A DNA stretch of 24,916 bases from Nemertoderma westbladi (GCA_032718475.1 JAUCBJ010002820.1:1-24916), one strand, 5' to 3'. Counted from the first letter of the stretch, positions 1 through 9,235 are shown. Program-made: numbers and translations. Notes: generated from the sequence alone by a model not told the origin.

Positions 1-633
1 TGTGAATTTGAAGAAAACAGAGTATACAATTTTTCCAACACAATTCGAGATGTCACTCATATCCCTCAACTAACTATTAACCCATGCCCTATTAAGTATA
101 CGTCCAGTACTAAATTCCTTGGGATATGGGTGGACAACAAAATATTATGGAAAGAACACATTACCGGTATCCTTAAAAACAATCTCTAGAACAACAGGCA
201 TATTCTATAAACTGCGCCACATCTTCCCGCTACATATCTTGTGACAACTCTACTTTAGCCTAATGCATCCTTACTTAAACTATAGATTTCTACTCTGGGC
301 TAGTACCTATGTCTCTACGCTAAAACCTCTTAGAGTAAAAATAAATAAATTTATTAGGTGTATCACTTTCAGCCATTGGCAAGCCTCTTTTTTGACATAA
401 ACGAAAGTACAATAAATCCTAAATCTGAACTCGGCCTTCTTTTTCGCAAAACATCTTCCATCCACAACTACGCAACTAGATCTACAACTGAAAACAAATT
501 CCATCTGCCTCTTGTCCGACTAAATATAGCACAACAATCTATGAGTTTTCTAGGCCCTTCAATTCGAATAATATCCACCACAATATACGAACAAAAAACT
601 CAAAGTCGTCCTTCTCAATTCTCAAAGGCTTAA
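1..633 (+). pseudogene. LINE family A, C-terminal part of ORF2 (decayed copy 1)
   Basis: This is the region downstream of the reverse transcriptase catalytic core of a non-LTR retrotransposon. The first frame reads to a stop at about 187-189 and contains KFLGIWVDNKILWKEHI, the block that follows the RT palm in CR1/jockey-type LINEs. The reading then shifts frame near 185 and again near 240, continuing with TLKPLRVKINKFIRCI. The last stretch (from 358) has the motif HNYATRSTTENKFHLPLVRL and SFLGPSI, which match the LINE at 10394-10657 (HNYPTRSATQDNYYLPLVRL, SFQGPSI) and, further upstream in the protein, the fragment at 13708-13895. Three copies of one family therefore lie in this window. At least two frameshifts mean it is not functional. 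The 5' part lies outside the window. The clade within CR1/jockey-like elements is inferred only loosely. Confidence 0.8.
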
Positions 634-1010
634 TTATAAACAAAATCTACTGGGAGAAAACACAATATAAATAACTATTATATTCCAAATACGACTCTAC
701 TCACCCTACTAATGAATTACAATGCTATAACTCACTGTTGTAAACGTTAAACAGATGTGGAGCTATTGCGATAAAATAAAGTAAAGTTATTCACTATTGT
801 ACACCACTTAATTACTTACACCATTTCACTTTATGCCACTTCTTTTTTAATTTGTGTAATCTGCAAGCAACGTATTGTTTTGGTACACATATTGTCTGTA
901 CCAAAATATAGCTAATTTGGGGAGTGGGGGCAATGTGGTTTACCCTCTGGTCGGATACCGAGTCGGCTTACTCCTCTATAAGGCTAAAATGGAAATAATA
1001 ATACTGTATT
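634..1010 (+). mobile_element. LINE family A 3' untranslated region and tail
   Basis: Non-coding sequence following the LINE reading frame. Near its end is a G-rich block (about 918-960) with GGTTTACCCTCTGGTCGG, then GGCTAAAATGGAAATAATAA. This has the look of a LINE 3' end that finishes in a short (AAT)n-type tail at about 995-1010. The second family A copy (minus, from 10394) does not show this 3' UTR, so the end point is inferred from composition alone. Confidence 0.45.
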
Positions 1011-1020
1011 TAAATACATT

Positions 1021-1026
1021 TTTATT
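1021..1026 (-). terminator. Poly(A) signal for the minus-strand exon at 1095-1280
   Basis: The minus strand reads AATAAA here, about 70 bases after the stop codon of the candidate terminal exon. Position and spacing fit a 3' end. The same strand has few other features nearby, although AATAAA is common by chance in AT-rich DNA. Confidence 0.4.
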
Positions 1027-1094
1027 GTAGTGAATAATATTGCTAATAGTTTTTTGAATATTATTTGTCTATTAACTTGTTTATGGCTGAGATG

Positions 1095-1280
1095 TCAGTT
1101 CTTAGCAGTTTCATACACACCGTGTCCCCATATCCCTTTGCGAGGTATGCTGTCCTGCGCGTCATAAGCTAGCGATTTCTTCTCAGTTTCTTTATTGCGA
1201 AACGTTTTTATATGGGGTGATGCGTTTTCTGTAAAACGAGACATTTTCCACAATTTGTCTGCCGTTTCAATTACCGGTGG
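1095..1280 (-). CDS. Candidate terminal exon of an unidentified minus-strand gene
   Basis: Read on the minus strand, TTGATTTTAG (a T-rich splice acceptor) is followed by an open frame of 61 codons and a TGA stop at 1095-1097. The codon just before the exon is an in-frame TAG formed by the acceptor itself, so the frame must begin by splicing or at an internal ATG (1242-1244, which would leave 49 residues). The peptide starts PPVIETADKLWKMSRF, has KTFRNKETEKKSLAYD in the middle and ends RKGIWGHGVYETAKN. It is charged, not repetitive, and has no membrane segment. AATAAA lies about 70 bases downstream. The compact, W/Y-rich, lysine-rich end recalls small axonemal microtubule-associated proteins, but this is a weak impression and I do not assign a family. 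Upstream exons were not found; they may lie beyond the minisatellite or outside the window. Confidence 0.45.
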   Translation of the reverse strand, partial: PPVIETADKLWKMSRFTENASPHIKTFRNKETEKKSLAYDAQDSIPRKGIWGHGVYETAKN

Positions 1281-1366
1281 CTAAAATCAATATAAATACT
1301 GTATGTTAAAATTAATATTATGTTGACATACCGGTGTCCACGTGTCCTAAGCGAATATGCCATACT

Positions 1367-2940
1367 TGTACAGCTGTGGGATACTAGTACGACTGTGGGA
1401 TACCAGTACGACTGTGGGATACCAGTACAGCTGTGGGATACTGGTACAACTGTGGGATACTGGTACAGCTGTGGGATACCGGTACAACTGTGGGATACTG
1501 GTACAGCTGTGGGATACCGGTACAGCTGTGGGATACTGGTACAGCTGTGGGATACCGGTACAGCTGTGGGATACCAGTACAGCTGTGGGATACTGGTGGG
1601 ATACTGCTACAGCTGTGGGATAGTTGTGGGATGCTGGTGGGATACTGGTACAGATGTGGGATACTGGTGAAGCTGTGGGATACTGCGATACTGGTACAGC
1701 CGTGGGATACCAGTACAGCTGTGGGATACCAGTACGACTGTGGGATACCAGTACAGCTGTGGGATACCAGTACGACTGTGGGATACCAGTACAGCTGTGG
1801 GATACTGGTGGGATACTGGTACAGCTGTGGGATACTGGTACAGATGTGGGATACTGGTACAGCTGTGGGATACTGGTACAGCTGTGCGATACCGGTAAAG
1901 CAATGGGATACTGGTACAGCTGTGGGATACCAGTACAGCTGTGGGATACCAATACAGCTGTGGGATACCAGTACAGCTGTGGGATACCAGTACGACTGTG
2001 GGATACCAGTACAGCTGTGGGATACTGGTACAACTGTGGGATACCAGTACAACTGTGGGATACTGGTACAGCTGTGGGATACCAGTACAGCTGTGGGATA
2101 CTGGTGGGATACTGGTACAGCTGTGGGATACTGGTACAGCCGTGGGATACCAGTACAGCTGTGGGATACTGGTGGGATACTGGTACAGCTGTGGGATACT
2201 GGTACAGCCGTGGGATACTGGTACAGCTGTGGGATACCAATACAACTGTGGGATACCAGTACGACTGTGGGATACCAGTACGACTGTGGGATACCAGTAC
2301 AGATGTGGGATACCAGTACGACTGTGGGATACCAGTACAGCTGTGGGATACTGGTACAACTGTGGGATACTGGTACAGCTGTGGGATGATACTGGTGGGA
2401 TACTGGTACAGCTGTGGGATACCAGTACAGCTGTGGGATACCAGTACAGATGTGGGATACCAGTACGACTGTGGGATACCAGTACAGCTGTGGGATACCA
2501 GTACAGATGTGGGATACCAGTACAGCTGTGGGATACCAGTACAGCTGTGGGATACCAGTACAGCTGTGGGATACCAGTACAGATGTGGGATACCAGTACG
2601 ACTGTGGGATACCAGTACAGCTGTGGGATACTGGTACAACTGTGAGATACTGGTACAGCTGTGGGATGATACTGGTGGGATACCGGTACAGCCGTGGGAT
2701 ACCAGTACAGCTGTGGGATGATACTGCCTGGTGGGATACTGGTACAGCTGTGGGATACTGGTACAGCCGTGGGATACCAGTACAGCTGTGGGATACTGGT
2801 GGGATACTGGTACAGCTGTGGGATACTGGTACAGCTGTGGGATACCAGTACAGCTGTGGGATACCAATACAGCTGTGGGTTACCAGTACAGCTGCGGGAT
2901 ACCAGTACGCCTGTGGGATACCAGTACAGCTGTGGGATAC
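1367..2940. repeat. Minisatellite of 19-bp units, about 80 copies
   Basis: Tandem array with consensus AGCTGTGGGATACCAGTAC. Main variants are ACGACTGTGGG, ACAACTGTGGG, CAGATGTGGG and CAGCCGTGGG at the start of the unit, and TACCAG, TACTGG, TACCGG or TACCAA in the middle. Some units carry an extra GGGATACTGGT block of 11 bp (for example near 1591, 1804, 2101, 2165, 2395 and 2790), and some have GGGATGATACTGG. Because 19 is not a multiple of 3 and the unit has no stop in any frame, both strands show very long open frames; these are not genes. Many units contain CAGCTG, a palindromic E-box core. The array ends at 2940, where a LINE begins. Confidence 0.97.
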
Positions 2941-4016
2941 TACTAGGATCGGCATGCTGCATTTCAGCTGCATTTTTAAGAATGCTGTGCCGGCTTATCG
3001 ACAAAATTGCACCGCCACAACTCCCTATCACCCATGACATTTGCTAGATCATCCGCATCTTCAAGGCCAGTGTCCTTTAAGATGCGTCTCAAGAAAGTCA
3101 TGGGCTGTCCACCATGCTTATTCACTCCGATTCACAAGATTATGCACTGGCTGGTCCTCACGGCGAAAGCAATGTCCTGCAAAGCGGAGGCGATTTTGTT
3201 CTAGTGTCAAGCTTGGGGGAACCAATGAGACACCTCCAATGTTATATAGTGTCTGGTTGGAGATGTGTGCATTGTACTTGACACAATGAACCCGGCGTAG
3301 CATTCTTGTGAATGTGCCATCCAGAGATTTGGTGTCCTCAGCAGTTAGAGCCCAGCATGGACTCCCATAGAGGAGTACTGGAACTACTGTTGCTCTAAAT
3401 AATCGGACCTTAAATTTCCGATTAATTCTCGGTGACTTCCAAATCCTGGAAAGCCTATTCAAGGCTGCCCATGCCTTTCCATTACGTATTCGAAGGTCCT
3501 CACCTGACTTCCGGATCCATGATCCCAGGTAACAGAAGTCATCCACATGCTCAAGCATACCATCTTTTGAGCTCATGCTCATCCGATCAGAGACTTGCTG
3601 AGGACTTTCAAAGTTAACTGACAAAATTTTGGTCTTTCTGGAGTTAATAAAAAGACCAACACTAGAAGCAGCATGTTCTAATGAGCTGAGGAGCAGTTGG
3701 GCTCCCTCTAGTGATTCTGAGAGTACTCCTAAGTCATCAGCAAAGTCTAGATCAGTTAGGTACTTGGCAGGATTTCCTCGACTTCTGGAGCCTGTAGGTA
3801 GAGTTATCATCACCCCATCATCATTATGATGATCTAAGGACATGCGTAGAACATAGTCAACAACAATTATGAACAAGAATGGTGCAAGTGTGTCTCCCTG
3901 GAGGACGCCCCATAACACTTCAAATGGTTCTGTGTCACCGTCAACAGTAGACACAAATGTTGTCGAACCATCGTATACTGATCTGATTGCTGCAATAATT
4001 TCATCAGGAATCCCAT
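2941..4016 (-). mobile_element. LINE family B, 5'-truncated copy inserted in the minisatellite
   Basis: The whole segment between two blocks of 19-bp repeats matches the LINE at ~16895-18695, in the opposite orientation. Its 3' end on the minus strand reads GATCCTAGTAG and then enters minisatellite sequence; the other copy ends GATCCTAGTAGTAGTAGTAG, so a short (TAG)n tail is a property of the family. Its 5' end stops inside the RT coding region, where CATCAGGAATCCCAT gives way to GGCTGTGGGATACC. 5' truncation plus a short 3' tail is what target-primed reverse transcription produces. Confidence 0.85.
2976..4016 (-). pseudogene. LINE family B reverse transcriptase, 5'-truncated ORF2
   Basis: The minus strand is open from the 5' junction to a stop at 3118. 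It contains the RT motif LWGVLQGDTLAPFLFIIVVD, then the catalytic block LDFADDLGVL (the A-D-D aspartates are intact), then HVDDFCYLGSWIRKSGEDLR, SRIWKSPRINRKFKVRLFRA and WALTAEDTKSLDGTF. The order matches the palm and thumb of a non-LTR retrotransposon polymerase, perhaps RTE-like. The frame closes early with NRSE-stop. The expected end (HGGQPMTFLRRILKDTGLED, then MGDRELWRCNFVDKPAQHS) reads in another frame down to the stop at 2976-2978, so an indel of uncertain size lies near 3118. The N-terminal RT motifs are missing by truncation. It cannot encode an active protein. Confidence 0.88.
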
Positions 4017-4180
4017 GGCTGTGGGATACCAGAATGGCCGTGGGATATACCAGTACAGCTGTTACCAGTATGGCTGTGGGATACTGGTGGGATACTTGTA
4101 TGGCTGTGGGATACTGCTACGGGATACCGGTATGGCTGTGGGATACTGGTATGGCTGTGGGATACCGGTATGGCTGTGAG
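4017..4180. repeat. Second block of the 19-bp minisatellite, variant units
   Basis: About eight degenerate units with the core GTATGGCTGTGGGATAC, instead of the GTACAGCTGTGGGATAC that dominates at 1367-2940. It also has the short GGGATACTGGT insertions seen in the main array. It directly adjoins the 5' end of the LINE at 4016, so the LINE separates two parts of one repeat locus. Confidence 0.9.
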
Positions 4181-4718
4181 ATAGAAAAATTTAATTTTTC
4201 GCTATTTAATAAGTTAATACTAGTTAACAATAAATAAACGCTTAAAATCCTAAGGCTTCTACAGTTTTGAATCAAATCACATGAAAGTTTTTTATATGAC
4301 AGATCAAGGATGGGTCAAAATATCTATTAGGCGAAATTTTGTGAATATGATTCTGCAATGCGATTCTCAATATGATCGCTAGGTGGCGCTGTTAATTTAT
4401 GCTAATTTTTAGGTTTGTTAGTTTAGTATTACATTTTATTAACTAAAAATTTAAAAACGTTTTCGTTAATGCAAAGTTGCGATGTAGACACCCACAAAAA
4501 TTTTCAGACTTATTGCTCAAAAATTGTAGAAGTAGTAGGGTTTTGAATTTCACAATTTCATTAGTAATAGCAATTTCAATAGGTCTCCCAAAATGGAAAT
4601 TGTTATAACTTGAAAACTAAAAGAGCTATTAAATATAAGATTTCAGATTTGGAAACACCATTCAATCATGCAATATAATCGATCATAAAAATAATATATT
4701 TTGGAACAAAAGGGTGTA
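4181..4718. other. AT-rich stretch with no gene seen
   Basis: No open frame longer than about 60 codons, no recognisable protein and no clear splice structure on either strand. The piece GCTAGGTGGCGCTGTT at about 4378-4393 is a common short motif in animal repeats. I see nothing else that can be supported. Confidence 0.5.
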
Positions 4719-4720
4719 CC

Positions 4721-4751
<31 letters not shown>

Positions 4752-4754
4752 AAA
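4719..4754. repeat. Homopolymer runs C23 then A13
   Basis: Twenty-three C residues (4719-4741) followed by thirteen A residues (4742-4754), preceded by GGGTGTA. A second run of 21 C residues preceded by GTGTGTA lies at 5859-5879. Run lengths of this kind are unreliable in assemblies. Confidence 0.9.
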
Positions 4755-4758
4755 CATG

Positions 4759-5461
4759 GGTACTAGTGTGTTATAGGTACACCCCCCACACCCACCCCCA
4801 AAAAAAAAATTTTACGAGCTAGTTTTTGCTATTTCTTTTTATAAACATGTTCCAGAACATTTTAGCTAATTTATAAAAAATTAATAAATGTTCTAGAACA
4901 AATATTTTCAATTAAAAAAAATAATAAAAAAATGAATGTAACATTTTTACACTATTTTTCTATGTTCTACAGTAGAACATATTGGCTAAATTAGAACTAG
5001 AAAAAAAAGTTCTAGAACAAATAATTTTTGTTCTAGAATATTTTTAAAAAATATAAAATTTTTTTTTAATTTTTGTAGAATTTGTTTCATCTAAGAAGGA
5101 TTTCACTGTATTGAGGTCATATATTCAGAAAATTAATTACATAGAAGACTTATACTGTATAAGACTTATTAATTCCTCTAAACTCAAATCAGTCATTTTT
5201 ACAACATGTAATCATAAATCTTAGTTACAGAAAATATAATGATCTATAAAATATAATTACCTTGATATCGAATTCAACATCACTAATGAAAAATATAATT
5301 TAAAGTTTTTTAAAAATTGACTCTAGAACAAAGAATATTTGTTCTAGAATATTTTATTATATGAATTATTAAATATATGACATATTTCCAAAAAAGTTGG
5401 CAAAAATGTGGTATAATAAAAATTTTGAGGGGGGTGGGTGTACCTACAACACACTAGTACC
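4759..5461. mobile_element. MITE-like element with about 45-bp terminal inverted repeats
   Basis: The left end GGTACTAGTGTGTTATAGG, continuing TACACCCCCCACACCCACCC, is the imperfect reverse complement of the right end, which reads GGGGGGTGGGTGTACC and then TACAACACACTAGTACC to 5461. The interior is about 600 bp, very AT-rich and has no coding frame. It carries several copies of the palindrome TGTTCTAGAACA or close variants (4848-4859, 4889-4900, 5008-5018, 5030-5039, 5322-5350) and the perfect palindrome ATGTTCTACAGTAGAACAT (4962-4980). No certain target-site duplication is visible next to the ends, so the superfamily is unknown. A non-autonomous DNA transposon is the simplest reading. Confidence 0.7.
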
Positions 5462-6005
5462 AATATATATATCAAATATAGCTGGTAAAATTCCGGTAAA
5501 CACCACACCTTCCCTTCGTGTAATCAGATCAAATTTTTTAAAGCCGCTCGCCGTTAAAATATAGAGCAAGTTCTAAAAGGGCAGTGGGCTGCAGCGGCCG
5601 CCCGTCGCTACCACTCGCCGCAGCTGTGGTGTGTCACAGTTTGTGGAATAATTTTAGCACCACTGGAATTAAGTATTTAGTAATTAATAATAATTAGTAG
5701 GCCTATATTGTAGCCAATACATTAATGTAAATAAAACTATAAATATAACCAAAACATTAAATATTCCAGAGTTTTGTTGGTTCAGTTTCATAGCAACTAA
5801 TGAAAATCTTACTCTTATTTATTTACAACAATACCCCTAATATAACAATAAGTGTGTACCCCCCCCCCCCCCCCCCCCCTAATTTTTGAAACTTTTAAAC
5901 AAATGATGCGATATTTATTTTATTATGAAGGAAGTTCGACAAAGTTTCATAATACTCTGCCTTACTTGAAACACTAGGATACAAGGTACCGGTAATATAA
6001 ATCAT
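5462..6005. other. Intergenic or intronic stretch with a GC-rich patch and a C21 run
   Basis: No gene is seen. Positions about 5545-5635 are markedly GC-rich against AT-rich surroundings (GCTGCAGCGGCCGCCCGTCG is part of it) and contain several CpG dinucleotides, which could be an unmethylated or promoter-proximal patch. A C21 run lies at 5859-5879. GGTACCGGTAATAT occurs near 5985. Confidence 0.4.
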
Positions 6006-8015
6006 AGTGCAGTCAGTGCGTTCGTAGCTCCAGATGGCTCCCACACAAGTGTGGAAGCTACAGAGAGCTATATAAAGTATATCTTTGATCAACACTTACC
6101 TCTAACTAAGATGAAAGTACATAACTTTCACATACGTCAACCTATTCCTGGTGTTAAAGGCATTCTAGCTGAGAAAAAGAAAGCTATAGCATGTAAGGAT
6201 AATGTTAAGAGAAATGAGTGCCAGAGAAAAATCAACAAACTGATCTTTGATAAACGGCAAATGGAATTCACCAATATGCCAAAAACTCAACTGTACAAAC
6301 TATCTGATACCTGTATAAGGAAAAAACACCAAGTTCATAAATTTGATGAAAATGAAGTCGAGAGTCTTAATAATTTCTTCACTAGATTTAACGAGGATGT
6401 GAATAAGGATGAGCCTATATATAATGGTACCACCTATGATAATGATATTCATGTTGATCCGATTGTGGTTGAGAAATTAATACGTAAATTGAAACCGAAT
6501 ACAGCCCAAGCCCAAATTGCATTGTTTCTGCAATTTGCTATAAAACCTTTGCAAAAGAACTTTCTATACCTTATGCTTCACTATTCAGAGATAGTTTCCA
6601 TCAACAAAAATACCCGCAATGTTGGAATTCGTCTTTGACATCTGCCTTACCTAAAAGATGTGATTCATCATTTTCTGAAAAAACCAGCTTCGGACCAGTA
6701 TGTGTTACTCCTTTGAGTTCTAGGTGTTTAGACAGATTGGCTCTAGATATATTTCGTAATGCAAGTTAATCCACTGATGATATTTTTCAATTTGCATACA
6801 AAAAAGGTTATTCTACAGCTGATGCGATCTTATACCTCCTTCATCAGATTACAAAAGCGTTAGATGAAAGACACACAATTGTAAAATGTTTATTCATAGA
6901 CTACTCATCTGCTTTTAACACAGTGTTACAAAACAAGTTTTTAAACAGACTTTTAGACGAATTACCAATAGAGATGCGTTGGTTGGCCAGCTGGCTTCAC
7001 TCATATATGAGTGGTTTCTCTCAATCGGTTAAATCTGGAAAAAACATATCTTCCTCTATTTCACTGAAAGTTGGTTTTCCCCAAGGGGGTCCTCTTAGTG
7101 GACCTTTGTTTACCAAAGACACTGATGAAATTCGAGCTGACGATGGATCCCTAGCAAAATATTCTGATGACTCAAGAAATCTACAGGCGATAAGGCATTC
7201 CGCAGAAAATGACAAATATAAGTCTAACATACAGCGAATTGTTGGGCTATCACATGGAAAAAACTTAAAGATAAACGCAAAGAAATCTGAAGAACTATGT
7301 TTCATTCCAATGAACTTTAAAGAACAGAAAGTTCTAGATATCGCAGAAGAAATAATCTGCATAGATGGTGACGAGGTTCCGCGTCCGTCCGAAGTGAAAC
7401 ATCTTGGAATATGGATTGCAAATAATCTATCATGGAAAACTCATATATTTAAACTTATAAAAAGGGTAAATTACATAGTTCGCCAATTCAGTTTTTTCAT
7501 CCGGTTTGCAAATAAAGATACAAAAATATTTCTCTTTGAAACTTACATTGTACCACAATATATGTACTGTGCGGTTGCGTGGGTCCCCCTCATTCCAAAG
7601 AATCTCAAAAAGAAGTTAAAGAGGCCACTGTCGCTGTTTGCCAAACACTCAAAAATTGTAAAACAAGTTTGCATGAACATTATAAATGATGCGTTTTCCA
7701 AACAGTTCACCAACATGGTAAAGAAGATTGTGGACACGCCGAGTCATCCTCTACACGCTTTCATTATTGGTTGCCGATCAAACTCCACCGCAACTCGCAA
7801 TAATTACAGAATGCCTGATACACGGACCAAGATGTTTCATAACTCTTTCGCTCCAAGTGCTATTAGATATCTAATAAACAATGAGATACCGATTTTCATG
7901 CAATGATATTTTATTTATTTTTATGTAATCTGTGTTTGTGATTAACGGTAATTTTCCTATTTACATTCCTCCATATGTACAGGAAATAAAACGAATTATT
8001 CATTCATTCATTCAT
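6006..8015 (+). mobile_element. LINE family C (CR1/Rex1-like), 5'-truncated, with (ATTC)n tail
   Basis: A LINE whose reading frame stretches from about 6051 to 7906, followed by ~90 bases of 3' UTR, an AATAAA at 7984-7989 and a short ATTCATTCATTCATTCAT tail ending at about 8015. A microsatellite tail after a poly(A)-like signal is common in Rex1/CR1-type LINEs. The endonuclease domain is not seen, so the copy starts in the linker between endonuclease and RT. The left limit is approximate. Confidence 0.8.
6051..7906 (+). pseudogene. LINE family C ORF2: linker and reverse transcriptase, frameshifted
   Basis: The first part (to 6638) is the lysine-rich linker before the RT domain, including FDENEVESLNNFFTRFNED and VEKLIRKLKPN. 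A frameshift near 6520-6640 and a stop near 6766 break the next part. The sequence between contains FAYKKGYSTADAILYLLHQI and then the catalytic motif CLFIDYSSAFNT, split between frames upstream of 6923. From 6923 to 7906 the frame is open: GFPQGGPLSGPLFT, then AKYSDDS in place of the usual Y/F-A-D-D, then HLGIWIANNLSWKTHIF and the C-terminal region ending EIPIFMQ. The A-to-S change leaves the two catalytic aspartates. The overall order is that of a CR1/Rex1-type polymerase. The broken frame means no activity from this copy. Confidence 0.85.
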
Positions 8016-8129
8016 ACAAACATTTAATTATAAATACACCAAGTTCTAGAACACTTAGCTTATAGATGAATAATCCACATACTAGTATTATAATATACAC
8101 CATCTCCCTTAATACAACAACCATTTTTA
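8016..8129. other. Spacer between LINE C and the palindrome
   Basis: AT-rich, no gene seen. AAGTTCTAGAACACTTAGC at 8041-8059 carries the same GTTCTAGAAC palindrome that recurs in the element at 4759-5461. Confidence 0.4.
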
Positions 8130-8595
8130 GCAAGAACATTTATCCACCTCCGTCGGCTGTATTTCATCAGTCTTCCCCGCCTTCATCTGCAGATTCCGAA
8201 TCTGAAAACGGTTTTCAATTTCACCAACATATTCCGGATATATTATCAAATTTATACATATAGATTTAGACACGTAAATCGATATAATTCTCATGTTTTT
8301 CTACATTTATTCTAGAATATCCGTAATGAAGAAAAAAAGATGGAAAGTTTTAAAGGCGCAGCTAAATAATAAGTAATACAGTATTCTAGAATAAAGACAA
8401 AAAACATTGGAATTATATCGATTTACGTCTCAAAACTTACATCTTAGTATTTTGATAATATCTTTGGCAATTTTTTGCGGAACTTAAAACTGTTTTCAGA
8501 TTCGGAATCTGCAGATGAAGGTGGTTCTAATGATATCTGGATTACATTCAATAGACGAAGAATAAAGCCGACGGAGATGGCTAAATATTGCTAAA
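8130..8595. repeat. Large imperfect palindrome (hairpin or foldback element)
   Basis: The two halves are inverted copies. TTTATCCACCTCCGTCGGCT (from about 8139) pairs with AGCCGACGGAGATGGCTAAA (about 8568-8587). CTGCAGATTCCGAATCTGAA (8188-8207) pairs with TTCAGATTCGGAATCTGCAG within 8486-8520. TATTATCAAA pairs with TTTGATAATA. GTAAATCGATATAATTC pairs with GAATTATATCGATTTAC around 8276-8291 and 8410-8425. Arms are about 190 bp with some indels and a loop near 8340. No protein is encoded. It could be a foldback-type MITE, or its transcript could be a long hairpin RNA. Confidence 0.75.
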
Positions 8596-8800
8596 TAGAT
8601 GATTTTTAATGGCTTGTTCAACTAACATCATACCAAATATCGTAGCATTTTATTGAAATTTGAAAAAAAATATTGTAGGGGTGGGGGGCTCCATTGACTT
8701 ATTGTCTCATTGACTTGCCATTAAACCAAAAAATTGGTTATTGTATTAAGGGATAAGGTGTATGTGGGTTAATTTTATTCCCCATAAATTCTATTTTTTA
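8596..8800. other. Spacer with no gene seen
   Basis: AT-rich sequence between the palindrome and the Harbinger element; GGGGTGGGGGGCTCC near 8680 is the only distinctive part. Confidence 0.4.
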
Positions 8801-8834
8801 GTTCAGCAGCCGGTTCCACCAACTCTCACTAACT
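8801..8834 (+). repeat. Harbinger left terminal inverted repeat
   Basis: Pairs with 12339-12373 on the opposite strand with one mismatch in the outer 20 bases (the fourth base) and another near position 24. Confidence 0.85.
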
Positions 8835-9235
8835 GCTTAGTGTTAGTGCTAACTGCTTAATGCCACTAACCTGAGCCACCCTTATGACTTAGCCTGTTCC
8901 ACCAAGGTCACTAACTGTATGTGCCACTAACTGTTAGTGCGATTTGCTTAGGGACCTCTAGATATCCCTAAAAGCTACACTAACTGCTGAATTTACTTTT
9001 GTTGGTCGGATTCGGATATTATTACTTGCGATTGATTACAAATATATTTCATTTGTTTTGATTGAACCCCATCATAATGTATATACTGTACACCACTTTA
9101 CATACACATTATTTCCACTTTACATGTATACATTTTACTTTAGACACTTTACTAAATTTTTTTTTATTTTCGGGGGTGTCTATTATTTCGTCCCCATATT
9201 AACACAAAAAAATAATAAAGAAAATCCATTTATAT

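Noticed and set aside
1367-2940. CRISPR-like array
   Set aside because: Units are 19 bp and directly adjacent, without unique spacers, in a eukaryotic context.
1320-3047. Very long overlapping reading frames on both strands (up to about 530 codons) over the 19-bp array, such as SHSCTGIPQLYQYPTAVLV
   Set aside because: The unit has no stop codon in any frame, so all frames stay open across the array. The same peptide recurs in every frame, and one frame even runs on into unrelated LINE sequence. No start context or non-repeat domain supports a protein.
3432-3829. + strand frames of about 60 codons
   Set aside because: They are antisense to the family B reverse transcriptase on the minus strand.
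4374-4393. CGCTAGGTGGCGCTG resembling a CTCF core site
   Set aside because: Two mismatches to the core, and this short word is common in animal repeats. CTCF is not certain to exist in this organism.
5590-5600. NotI-like GCGGCCGC as a sign of cloning vector contamination
   Set aside because: Flanking bases do not resemble a polylinker; CpG-rich local composition explains it.
7021-7362. Minus-strand frame of 113 codons
   Set aside because: It is the antisense shadow of the intact part of the LINE family C reverse transcriptase.
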